The translations under genes and the position numbers were made by a program. Positions 18,024-25,449 of a stretch of 64,000 bases of DNA are shown here, in pieces (the stretch's first letter is position 1; the number at the start of each line of letters is the position of its first letter). The notes below the pieces were generated by a model, which saw only the letters and a list, made by a program, of their open reading frames with translations, was not told the DNA's origin and did not search any database. This DNA is from Streptomyces profundus (GTDB lineage: Bacteria > Actinomycetota > Actinomycetes > Streptomycetales > Streptomycetaceae), in contig NZ_CP082362.1 in the NCBI RefSeq assembly GCF_020740535.1, positions 7,589,711 through 7,653,710 on the forward strand. Reading direction: 5' to 3'.

Positions 18024-18446
18024 ATGCCTGACACCTTCACCACCGACGTGATCGACATCGCCACCGGAACGTCCGAGGTGGTCCACGACCTCACCCAGGA
18101 CTGCGCCGCCTTCCTGCGCCGGGTGGCCGGCGGCCAAGACGGCCTGCTGAACGTGTTCACCCCGCACGCCACCACCGGGATCGCCCTGATCGAGACGGGC
18201 GCCGGCAGCGACGACGACCTGCTGGCCGCCCTGCGCGACCTGCTGCCCCCCGACAACCGCTGGCACCACCGCCACGGCCCCGCGGGCCACGGCCGCGACC
18301 ATGTGCTGCCCGCCCTCGTCCCCCCACACGCGACCCTGCCGGTAGTCGGCGGCCAACTCGCCCTGGGCACCTGGCAGTCGGTCTGCCTCGTCGACACCAA
18401 CATCGCCAACCCCGACCGCCAGGTGCGGCTGAGCTTCCTGGGCTGA
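18024..18446 (+). CDS. yjbQ: YjbQ / secondary thiamine-phosphate synthase family (UPF0047)
   Basis: 140 residues, full family length. The conserved metal-site blocks are NVFTPHATTGIALIE and the C-terminal LGTWQSVCLVDTNIA. E. coli YjbQ has weak thiamine-phosphate synthase activity; the true role is unsettled. The last 54 bases of this gene, stop codon included, recur exactly at 25396-25449, which marks the gene's 3' end as the integration site of the island that follows. Confidence 0.9.
   Translation: MPDTFTTDVIDIATGTSEVVHDLTQDCAAFLRRVAGGQDGLLNVFTPHATTGIALIETGAGSDDDLLAALRDLLPPDNRWHHRHGPAGHGRDHVLPALVPPHATLPVVGGQLALGTWQSVCLVDTNIANPDRQVRLSFLG
18393..18446 (+). repeat. attL-like direct repeat (54 bp, within yjbQ 3' end)
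   Basis: Begins GACACCAACATCGCC and ends GAGCTTCCTGGGCTGA. It is identical over 54 bases to 25396-25449; identity stops at once on both sides (c/g before, g/c after). This left copy completes the yjbQ reading frame. Confidence 0.9.
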
Positions 18447-18579
18447 GACGGCCGTCCCAATGCGTCCGTGGCTTTCCACGACTCTTGGCAGGGGAGGTTG
18501 CCGTCGGCGGTGTGCGGAGCTGGTGCTTCGCGGGGTGCTTTGCCGCGCGCTGTGCAGTGTGCTCCGTCACCGCGTAGGT

Positions 18580-18981
18580 TTATGGGCGGATGATGCGAGC
18601 GACTTGTTGGGCTGGATGGTCAGGGGTGGGTCCGGGTGGGCGTCCCCAGTCGAGGACGTGAATGCCGGCGCTCTGTATGAGTTCTTCGTCCAAGTGCAGG
18701 AGCTGGACAGGGGAATATCCGCGGCGTCTGAGCCACGCGAGTCGGCGCCGCTGCTCCGCAGCGCTCAGTTCATGCCACCGATCGTGGTGGACGCCGGGTG
18801 GCTGGCCGGGATTCTCTCGGACCCAGACGCGTATGAAATGTGTCTCGTGCGGCGCGGTGCGCAGTGTGATCAGGGCCCATGCGGTGTCGTACGTGAGCGT
18901 GGGTCCGTGTCGGGACATGAGACGGTGGGTGCGCAGTTGCCGAAAAGGCGTTAAAAGCCATCGTCTGGTGAGCAGATTCAT
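18580..18981 (-). CDS. Unknown small protein, last gene of the island operon
   Basis: 133 residues from an ATG at 18981 that overlaps the preceding stop as ATGA. It is rich in Arg, Trp and His: MNLLTRRWLLTPFRQLRTH at the start, then THFIRVWVRENPGQPPG, LAWLRRRGYSPVQLLHLDEE and a Pro-rich tail. There is no signal peptide or clear membrane helix. I do not recognise the family. Its coupling to the NTPase-cyclase genes suggests it acts in the same system. Confidence 0.65.
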   Translation of the reverse strand: MNLLTRRWLLTPFRQLRTHRLMSRHGPTLTYDTAWALITLRTAPHETHFIRVWVRENPGQPPGVHHDRWHELSAAEQRRRLAWLRRRGYSPVQLLHLDEELIQSAGIHVLDWGRPPGPTPDHPAQQVARIIRP

Positions 18982-19724
18982 GCCGGGGCGCCTCCTGGTC
19001 CGGTCGGGGTCTGCCATCGGGCAGCGGCTGTCTTCAGGTCCTCCTGGCCGACGATGCCGAGGGTGCGGACGAGCGCTCGGAGGAAGAGCTCGCGCTGCTC
19101 AGGCGTGTGCAGTTCAGTGACGAGCTGGTCGGTGAAGCGTCGGATGTCTCCGCGAATGTCGTCGTCATAGAGTTCGCGAGGCAGGGGTAGCCCTTGGAGG
19201 GCCTCTGTGAGTGATGCGAGATCGGTGAACCGGTCGGGGAAACGAGCCATCCACCACACGCGGCGCAAGTCCGGGTCTGCCAGCACCTGCTGTAGGTGAG
19301 TCAGGCGGGCCAGCTCCTCTTCTTGTGCCAGGTCGGCTGCCTGTCGTCGGCGGGTGTGTTCTTCGGCCAGGGCGGTGTCGTTCCGGGCGGGGGTGCCCAG
19401 ACGAATCTCGCCGATCACCTCCAGCCCGGGGAGAGGCCGGCTCCAGCGCGTCAGGATCGTGTTGGCCGCGTCCTGGGCCGCTTCCGGATCGAGGATGGAA
19501 TGCTGGCTCAGGACGCGGCCCGCCTGGCGGCGTAGGTGATCGCGCGCGGGGACTGCAGGATCGCGATGCTCGGGAGGTTCGCTGTGTTTCCACCGCCATG
19601 CTCCGGTGATGCGAACCGTGAAATACACGCCGGTGATGCGACTGGCCATCCGCTCACCGTTGAGGGCGAGCGGATGGGCGATGCCAGCGCGTGTGCTTTT
19701 CCTGCGTCGTGGCAGAAATCTCAC
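18978..19724 (-). CDS. Unknown protein with coiled-coil-like centre, coupled to STAND-like gene
   Basis: 248 residues from a GTG at 19724 that overlaps the STAND stop as GTGA. After a basic start it has a strand-rich region (ITGVYFTVRITGAWRW), then RQAGRVLSQHSILDPEAAQD, a charged helical stretch (LAEEHTRRRQAADLAQEEEL) and a second helical part (FTDQLVTELHTPEQRELFLRA). The order of strand domain then long helix loosely recalls SPFH/band-7 proteins, but I cannot confirm this. No catalytic motif is visible. Confidence 0.65.
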   Translation of the reverse strand: MRFLPRRRKSTRAGIAHPLALNGERMASRITGVYFTVRITGAWRWKHSEPPEHRDPAVPARDHLRRQAGRVLSQHSILDPEAAQDAANTILTRWSRPLPGLEVIGEIRLGTPARNDTALAEEHTRRRQAADLAQEEELARLTHLQQVLADPDLRRVWWMARFPDRFTDLASLTEALQGLPLPRELYDDDIRGDIRRFTDQLVTELHTPEQRELFLRALVRTLGIVGQEDLKTAAARWQTPTGPGGAPA

Positions 19725-21739
19725 GTCGGTGAGGGGGAGCCGTCGTCGTGCGGGCTCGGGTCCGCACCGGGCGTGTCAGCTCCGGGTTTCTGTGCGGAGA
19801 CCAGCAGGTCTAGCAGCTTCAAGCGCCGGGCCCGACCCAGTTCTGAGCTGCCAGAGGAGCCCACCAGCAGTCCGGCGGCTCCGGCCTGACCGATGTGTCC
19901 GCGCAACACCGTTGCGGCCATGGGGAGTACCTGCTCGTCCGTCAGTTTGGAGGAGTCCAGCCAAGCGGCCAGCCGGTCGTGGGCTGCGTCAGCGGTGGAG
20001 GGTTCCCGAAGGGCCGCACGCCAGCCTCGGGCGAACAGGTCAGGGGTCTGGGCGTCTTCCTCGTCGTCGGCGCCCTCTGGGTTTTCGGGCAGTGGCAGGA
20101 GCGTGTCGCTGGAGATGTCGGTCAGGGCCAAGAACGTGCTTGCTCCCGCTCTGCGGATCGTGGTGTCGGTGGACTCGGCCCAGTTGACGATCTCCGACAG
20201 CACCAGGATGCGCTGATCAGGCGTACTGGCCAGGGTGCGTACCGCCTCTGCCACTGCCTCGCGCGCCGCTTCGTCGTCCTTCGAGGCCAGCAGGCGCAGC
20301 CGGGTCAGAGCGATGCGGGGGTACAGCTGACCCAGCTGACCCGAGCAGATCTCGGCGATTGCCTTGGTCAGCTCCTCGCTGGTGGACTTCTGCTGTGCCC
20401 AGTCGTACAGCTGCTTGCGGACGACGACCCCTGTGACCGGGTGGAGTGCCATAGTCTCGACGATTCCGAGCGCCAGCTGCCGGTGCGCCGCCCGGCCCTT
20501 CTCGATCCAAGCGATCGCCACAGACAAGACTGTGGACCCCCCGGGCAGCAGAGCGAGCCGGACCAGACAGTCGGCGATGCGCCGCAGGTGGCCCACGGCG
20601 ATCCCGTGTGGCTGGCTGATGTGGGAGGCCCATTCCAGCAACACAGGTCGCAGTTGCGGCCTCTGTTGCCATACGTACTTCAGGAGGGCTTCGGACAGTC
20701 CGTGCCGGTCGGAATCCAGGGAGATTGCTTCGCCGTCCACTTGACAGGCATTGACGGCCTTGAGGCGCATGTCGAGATCACGGCCGGCCAGTGCCCCACC
20801 GGGAGGCAGCTTGCCGCCGACCTTCGTGAAGAGCTGATCTGCTGCGGCGAGCACGATGTCCGCCGGTACCTTCTCCAGCAGCGCACTGCCCACCAGGAGT
20901 GCTCTTTCGCGGAGGTCGTCCTGCGCCGAGTGCCTCTCGAACCAGTCCTTCAAATGGTCGTGCCAGTCGGTGAACTCCTGCCGGACCGCAACTTCGCCGC
21001 CCACTTCGGCCTGTGCGATCAGCCGAGCCAGGCGAGCGGCGTCGCCGGGAGGCGCCGCCGGGGTGAGCAAGCCGCTCAGAGGAGTCTGGTTCAGCCAGTC
21101 GATCCTGTCGGCTGCCAGGTGGTGCAGGTGGGCTCGGGCGACATCTGGCGACGGAGGACGGATCATACGTACCGCGGGTGTGGTGGTGAGTGACTCAGGC
21201 TTCCAACTGCCAGGGTCGGCGAGGATGATCAGGAGGGCCTCGGAGGCTTCAGCGTCTTTCTGGTAGTCGGCCAGCCCGGCGTAGAAGTCTTCCGGCAGGG
21301 CTCGGAATCCGGTCAGGTCCAGGACGAAGCCGTACCCCTTGGTGTGGGGAATCTGTTCTGTGCGCGGTCGGTCCCAGTCCAGCACCAGCCAGCGGATCCG
21401 TTCTCGTGGTACATCTGCCTGGCGAAGGACACGCAGGGCGGTGGTACGCCTCCCCGTGCCGGCCTCCCCGCAGAGCACCAGTGTGTTGCTTCGCGCGTGT
21501 GGGCCGCGGAGCAGGCCGGCGGCGCTTTCCACTTGGCCGGTGTTCTGAGAACCTTTGGGGTCGACGAATGCCTGTTCCACGAAATCCAGCTCGTGATCGT
21601 CTACGCCGATGCCGCGCAGATATTCCCAGCCTCGTACGTACTGGTGGTGGTGCTCCTCGTAGTCGCCAGCGACCTGCGTCAGTCGTGCGTGGCCGGAAGC
21701 CTCGGCCTGCTGGTGTGGTGCCGCCTCGGTGCCTGTCAT
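19721..21739 (-). CDS. STAND-like P-loop NTPase of the island
   Basis: 672 residues from an ATG at 21739 that overlaps the cyclase stop as ATGA. An N-terminal tag ARLTQVAGDYEEHHHQY (about 18-34) precedes a linker and a P-loop-like segment LVLCGEAGTGRRTTALRVL (about 87-105), in which the Walker A lysine is arginine. ALLIILADPG (about residue 180) may be the Walker B strand. The long C-terminal part is all-helical and repeat-like (for example LALGIVETMALHPVTGVVVR), as in sensor regions of STAND proteins. The likely role is a sensor or switch of a conflict system. Whether it hydrolyses NTP is uncertain. Confidence 0.75.
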   Translation of the reverse strand: MTGTEAAPHQQAEASGHARLTQVAGDYEEHHHQYVRGWEYLRGIGVDDHELDFVEQAFVDPKGSQNTGQVESAAGLLRGPHARSNTLVLCGEAGTGRRTTALRVLRQADVPRERIRWLVLDWDRPRTEQIPHTKGYGFVLDLTGFRALPEDFYAGLADYQKDAEASEALLIILADPGSWKPESLTTTPAVRMIRPPSPDVARAHLHHLAADRIDWLNQTPLSGLLTPAAPPGDAARLARLIAQAEVGGEVAVRQEFTDWHDHLKDWFERHSAQDDLRERALLVGSALLEKVPADIVLAAADQLFTKVGGKLPPGGALAGRDLDMRLKAVNACQVDGEAISLDSDRHGLSEALLKYVWQQRPQLRPVLLEWASHISQPHGIAVGHLRRIADCLVRLALLPGGSTVLSVAIAWIEKGRAAHRQLALGIVETMALHPVTGVVVRKQLYDWAQQKSTSEELTKAIAEICSGQLGQLYPRIALTRLRLLASKDDEAAREAVAEAVRTLASTPDQRILVLSEIVNWAESTDTTIRRAGASTFLALTDISSDTLLPLPENPEGADDEEDAQTPDLFARGWRAALREPSTADAAHDRLAAWLDSSKLTDEQVLPMAATVLRGHIGQAGAAGLLVGSSGSSELGRARRLKLLDLLVSAQKPGADTPGADPSPHDDGSPSPT

Positions 21740-22554
21740 GACTGCTCCGGACCGGGGTTGTAGTTGCCGGCGACCTGGATCAGTCGTGCCTTGCCAGTAG
21801 CCTTGGCCCTCTGCCGCACGTCGGGCCGCGATGCGTCCGCTTGCGTGTGCTCCGCCGTACGCCGGGTGGCCTGATGCTCCTCGTCGGGCGGCGCAGTCCC
21901 GTTTGGAGTGAGGTGAGGGCTGATCGCCGTCGGCCCCAGTCCGGGTACGAAAACCCAGCACGTCTCCTCGAACCCAGGCTTGTCTTCGACGCGGGCGGTG
22001 GCCCGGTGAAAGTGGTGTTTCCTGAGAGTCTGAGTGCGTTGCGCCAGTACGGTCCGGTGGAAGACCGTGTTCGAGACCGCAGCGGCCAGGAGCAGATTGT
22101 GGTCCTCGGCCGCAGTCAGAGCCCGGCGGGCTGCGTCACTGTCGACCAGACGGCAGGCGACGTTGATGGCGTCACCCCGGTAGTCGGGGGGCTGCAGAGG
22201 GCCGACGTGCACGCTCGCACGCAGCCGGATGGGTGCTGCGCTGGCCAGCCGGGTCTGCTCGTGACGAGCCAGCTCCTGGCCGAGGTGGGTGAGGAGGGGG
22301 TCGACCAGCCGTGCGGCGTACCGGGCGGGCACGACGAAGATGGCACCGTCGCCGCTGTCCTTGATCGTGATTTCCAGAGCTGTTCCGGCGCCGAGCCCAC
22401 TGTGCGTGAACGCGGCGGCCAGCATACGGTCCAGGTCGGCCCGGGCAGGTGCCATCAGGGCCTCAGGGATCCGGCTGTATCCCTTCATATCGACGACCAG
22501 GAGCGCCTGCTCCTGCGGTACATCGTGCGTGTGGGGTGGGAGGGGAGATGACAT
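21736..22554 (-). CDS. Class III nucleotide cyclase-like protein (Pycsar-type context)
   Basis: 272 residues. The cyclase core is complete: metal Asp22 in LLVVDMKGYSRI, Lys65 and second metal Asp69 in ITIKDSGDGAIFVV, and PPDYRGDAINVACRL with Asp124, Asn131 and Arg135 (transition-state pair). Lys65/Asp124 match the pair that reads adenine in adenylyl cyclases. The C-terminus ends in ARLIQVAGNYNPG, nearly the tag found at the N-terminus of the next protein. It is soluble with no membrane helices. It is predicted to make a cyclic mononucleotide signal for the Crp and/or PycTM-like neighbours. Confidence 0.82.
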   Translation of the reverse strand: MSSPLPPHTHDVPQEQALLVVDMKGYSRIPEALMAPARADLDRMLAAAFTHSGLGAGTALEITIKDSGDGAIFVVPARYAARLVDPLLTHLGQELARHEQTRLASAAPIRLRASVHVGPLQPPDYRGDAINVACRLVDSDAARRALTAAEDHNLLLAAAVSNTVFHRTVLAQRTQTLRKHHFHRATARVEDKPGFEETCWVFVPGLGPTAISPHLTPNGTAPPDEEHQATRRTAEHTQADASRPDVRQRAKATGKARLIQVAGNYNPGPEQS

Positions 22555-22656
22555 GGGTAAGGGGCCTTCCCATCGTGACGGGGTGTGAGTGCCCCATGCT
22601 TGTCGCCCCCGGGTCGAGGCGGTGCACAGTAGTGGGCACCGCAGGAGTGCGGTCGG

Positions 22657-23322
22657 TCACCTCTGGGTGCGCGCGTGTGCCTGGATTGATGCGAAGTCCC
22701 GGATCGACAGCCCGCCGCCTGCCTCGGTGGCGAGCCAGCCCTGCTCACGCCATGGCCGCAACGCCGACCCCACGGCGTTGCGGGAGGCGCCGATCATCTC
22801 CGACAGCTCTGCCTGCGTCAGGCGCACGAGGTACTCGGCACCGGCGGTGGAGGCGGCTTGGAGGAGGCGGCCGAGGGCCGAGGCCAGACGCATCGATACC
22901 GGGGCGGTAGCCATCTCCAGGCGCACCGCCTCTGCCTCGCGGACCCGTGTGATGGCGTGGCGCAGCAAGGGGGCCAGCAGCGCGTGGCGGTCCACGAAGG
23001 CAAGGAAATCCCCACGCGGGACGATGTGAACCCGGCAATCCTCGGCAGCAATGACCGATGCGGTGCGTGGCTGCTCGTCCAGGACGGCGAGCTCGCCCAG
23101 AAGTTCACCGGCTCCACGTACCGCCAGAAGCGTCCGTTCCCCGTGAGATCCGGTCAGTGTGATCAGGGCCGAACCGGAGGCCAGAAGGATGACATGAGTG
23201 CCGGGATCCCCCTGCCGCAACAGCACGCTCCTGGCCGGCCGGACGCGGACCGGGGTCAGACCGCACAAGCGGGACCACAACTGCTGACCTATGACTGACA
23301 GATACGGCTGACACATACTCAC
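22657..23322 (-). CDS. Crp/Fnr-family regulator with cyclic-nucleotide-binding domain
   Basis: 221 residues. The cNMP domain has the phosphate-binding cassette GELLGELAVLDEQPRTAS with the key Glu77 and Arg86. The C-terminal winged helix is LTQAELSEMIGASRNAVGSA. Intact cassette residues mean it could bind the product of the cyclase encoded 102 bases downstream. It could act as the transcriptional switch of the island, or buffer the signal. It lies 31 bases after the PycTM-like gene on the same strand. Confidence 0.85.
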   Translation of the reverse strand: MSMCQPYLSVIGQQLWSRLCGLTPVRVRPARSVLLRQGDPGTHVILLASGSALITLTGSHGERTLLAVRGAGELLGELAVLDEQPRTASVIAAEDCRVHIVPRGDFLAFVDRHALLAPLLRHAITRVREAEAVRLEMATAPVSMRLASALGRLLQAASTAGAEYLVRLTQAELSEMIGASRNAVGSALRPWREQGWLATEAGGGLSIRDFASIQAHARTQR

Positions 23323-23353
23323 CCCAAGTAATGGCCGTCCTGCGGTGATGCTC

Positions 23354-23872
23354 TCAAGAAGAGACGTACAGGATCAACAGCCCAAGTGTGGCGACTGCTG
23401 TGGCTGTCGCCACAAAGTCGACAGCCCATTTGACGGCACGGAACTTTTGCTGTGCGAGGGTGGTGAACAACGCCAGCTTTGCGGCGTCCGCCCGGAGGTG
23501 GCCATCGCCGCAGCCCGCGGGGCAGGCTGGCGAGCTTCCCTCGGATTGGTCGTTGGCTGGTGTGGTGCCCGCGAATGTCCTGAGACGACCGTCTCGTGGG
23601 AGGGCGGGGCGGATCGCGGACATAGCGATGATCAGAGCCACGGCAAGAAGAGCGGCGGCAGTTGTCAGAGTGATCAGGGGCAGCCAGCCGGACTCGCGGG
23701 CGGCTGAGAGCGCTGCGATGTCCACACCCATCATGCCTCCGGCGATGCCGCACAGTGTCGTGGCCTTGGAGTCGGCGCGCTGCACTTCGGCGAACATCAC
23801 CGCCACTTCGGCCGCAAGCCCGTGGCGGGCCCCATGGTCATTTGCAGCGCAGCTTCCGTCGGTGTCGGACAC
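23354..23872 (-). CDS. PycTM-like membrane effector (Pycsar effector domain, DUF5706-like)
   Basis: 172 residues with about three membrane segments (roughly 38-57, 64-88 and 147-169). EVQRADSKATTLCGIAGG at the first segment is the ADxKA...L...G signature of the PycTM family, and QQKFRAVKWAVDFVATATA opens the last helix. Known Pycsar PycTM effectors damage the inner membrane when they sense cCMP or cUMP made by a PycC cyclase during phage infection. A cyclase gene lies in the same gene run, which strengthens the call. It is probably the first gene of the minus-strand set. Confidence 0.7.
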   Translation of the reverse strand: MSDTDGSCAANDHGARHGLAAEVAVMFAEVQRADSKATTLCGIAGGMMGVDIAALSAARESGWLPLITLTTAAALLAVALIIAMSAIRPALPRDGRLRTFAGTTPANDQSEGSSPACPAGCGDGHLRADAAKLALFTTLAQQKFRAVKWAVDFVATATAVATLGLLILYVSS

Positions 23873-24238
23873 TAGCTCCTCCAGGGGACGCAGCTTCTCT
23901 GGGCCTTCTCACCGTGCCGGGATTACGGCTGCTCCAGTGCCTTGCACAGGGCACCGCAGCTGATGGCCACGTCACAGTCACCCCAGTAGGCCGAGCCTTG
24001 TGGAGAGTTATTGCCATCCATCTGTCCTGCCTCGAGCGACGGTGAGAACCTGGTTGCGATGCGCAGGGCATCCGTCTAGCCTGTCGGCAGGAATGGAGCC
24101 TGGGACAGCACCTGGGCCACCTCCGGTCATCTTGAGGTACGGGGCGTCGGAAAGCACCCTCGCCACCGCCTTCTTCCAGACTCCCCGCGTACCTGTCCCG
24201 TCCGCTGTTGTGTTCCGGACAGGTGAAAGGCGTTCTCC
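23873..24238. other. Divergent intergenic region with inverted repeat
   Basis: 366 bases between the PycTM-like gene and the plus-strand unknown gene, with no convincing gene. ACCTGTCC (24191-24198) and GGACAGGT (24217-24224) form an 8-base inverted repeat with an 18-base spacer, ending just before the ribosome-binding site of the gene at 24239. It is a candidate operator or leader hairpin. Confidence 0.45.
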
Positions 24239-25234
24239 TTGACCATCTACTCCCAGCACGCCAACCGTGGAAAGATCCAGATTCTGGCGACTTACCAAGA
24301 TTCTGGCGGTGTCGTGTCCAAGACCGTGACGAGTCTGGCCGACTCTCGTCTCGCGGCTCCAATCGTCGATGCTCTCAACCGAGTCTCCGCTTTCGTCACC
24401 TTCCCCATCAGCATCCACGACTGCCGGGAACGACGTGTGCGCTACTACCCGCTCACGCATCTCGCGGCGCTGACCGACGTCGCTGGCCGCGCGGATCTTC
24501 TCAGCGGCGCCCACAGTTTGTGGTACGAGTACGTCTGCCTTCGGCTTCACCAGGCGCTCGTTGATCTGGAAAGTGCCTTGGTGGCACTGCCAGACACGGT
24601 CAGTAGGGCGATCCGTTCCGAGCTAGAGGTGGAGGAGCGTGAGTTGCGTGCGGCGCTCGCCGACTATTCGGGGACTTCCGAGGAGGATGAACCGGAGATC
24701 GAGCGCTTGTGGGAGTTCGGTCACCCTTTCGTTAAGAGCGACGACGGACTGGATACGTTGAGCGACGAGACGCGAGAGCAGCTCGATGACCGTGAGGCGG
24801 GATTCTCCGCGGAGGAGCGGGAGAAAGCCGTTGCCGACCTTCGGGTTCTAGTCGCTGTGCACTCTCGGGTCGGCGAAATGCGGGCCTCACTGGACGACCC
24901 GAGCTGTCGGCTCTTTGCCGAGCCGTACGGCTCGCACGGCTTCTACCTGACGATCGAAGCACCGGAGCCCGATGATGACGACGCCTCGTGGGAGATCGAG
25001 ATCGGGCTTTGGGAGCCGGACGACCCCGACGAAGAGTACGGAGAGGGCACCAGTGCGACGGGAAATCCGGTCGCCAGCTGTGCTCTTCCGCAGGCGCCGA
25101 GTGCCGACGAACTCGTCCGCTTGCTGAAGTCGGTAGACGAGAGACCACTGTTGCTTGCCGAGTGGGCCGAGACGCCAGTGGGAGCGGCTCTCGCGGGGAC
25201 GGCGATGGTGGTGACCAGTCGCCACGACTCCTGA
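24239..25234 (+). CDS. Unknown acidic protein of the island
   Basis: 331 residues. The start is a TTG at 24239, supported by GAAAGG 8 bases upstream. It has a basic to neutral N-terminal third (MTIYSQHANRGKIQILATYQ), a helical middle (LHQALVDLESALVALPDTVS, RSELEVEERELRAALADY) and a very acidic C-terminal half with DDD/EED clusters (APEPDDDDASWEIEIGLWEP). No membrane segment, signal peptide or known catalytic motif is visible. It is the only rightward gene in the island and abuts the right repeat. Function unknown; an immunity, target-mimic or regulatory role is possible but untested. Confidence 0.65.
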   Translation: MTIYSQHANRGKIQILATYQDSGGVVSKTVTSLADSRLAAPIVDALNRVSAFVTFPISIHDCRERRVRYYPLTHLAALTDVAGRADLLSGAHSLWYEYVCLRLHQALVDLESALVALPDTVSRAIRSELEVEERELRAALADYSGTSEEDEPEIERLWEFGHPFVKSDDGLDTLSDETREQLDDREAGFSAEEREKAVADLRVLVAVHSRVGEMRASLDDPSCRLFAEPYGSHGFYLTIEAPEPDDDDASWEIEIGLWEPDDPDEEYGEGTSATGNPVASCALPQAPSADELVRLLKSVDERPLLLAEWAETPVGAALAGTAMVVTSRHDS

Positions 25235-25395
25235 TTGAGGGCCAGCAGGGGGCCGTACTGGTGCGGCGGGCTCCGTTGAACGCCGGTGGGTGGGTACCTC
25301 AGCCGCCGTGGTCATCCCGCGAGCGATGGCCACGGCACCGGCCCGGTGGGCGTCGTGAGCGAGTTACCCTGGGGTTGCCTTTGCGGAGGTTGGCG

Positions 25396-25449
25396 GACAC
25401 CAACATCGCCAACCCCGACCGCCAGGTGCGGCTGAGCTTCCTGGGCTGA
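25396..25449 (+). repeat. attR-like direct repeat (54 bp)
   Basis: Exact copy of 18393-18446, including the yjbQ stop codon, but with no yjbQ 5' portion upstream. It marks the right boundary of the island. Confidence 0.9.

Larger units (their letters stand above)
18393..25449. mobile_element. Integrated genomic island bounded by 54-bp direct repeats
   Basis: About 7.0 kb between two perfect 54-base direct repeats, one being the 3' end of yjbQ. This is the footprint of site-specific integration that restores the target gene, as many integrative elements and phage satellites do at tRNA and a few protein genes. The cargo is a minus-strand gene set (cyclase, STAND-like NTPase, two unknown proteins, Crp, PycTM-like) and one plus-strand gene of unknown function. 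I see no integrase, excisionase, transfer or replication gene, so the element is either degenerate or mobilised in trans. Base composition is visibly less GC-extreme than in the flanks. Confidence 0.75.

Noticed and set aside
18393..18446. tRNA gene as the attachment site
   Set aside because: The repeat is the coding 3' end of yjbQ; I could find no cloverleaf in or next to it. I saw no tRNA gene elsewhere in the window either.
24008..24550. 180-codon open frame on the minus strand opposite the unknown acidic protein
   Set aside because: It overlaps the better-supported plus-strand gene at 24239 and the divergent promoter region, and lacks recognisable features.
18447..25395. Integrase or excisionase inside the island
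   Set aside because: No open frame shows tyrosine or serine recombinase motifs, nor a MerR/Xis-like small protein.
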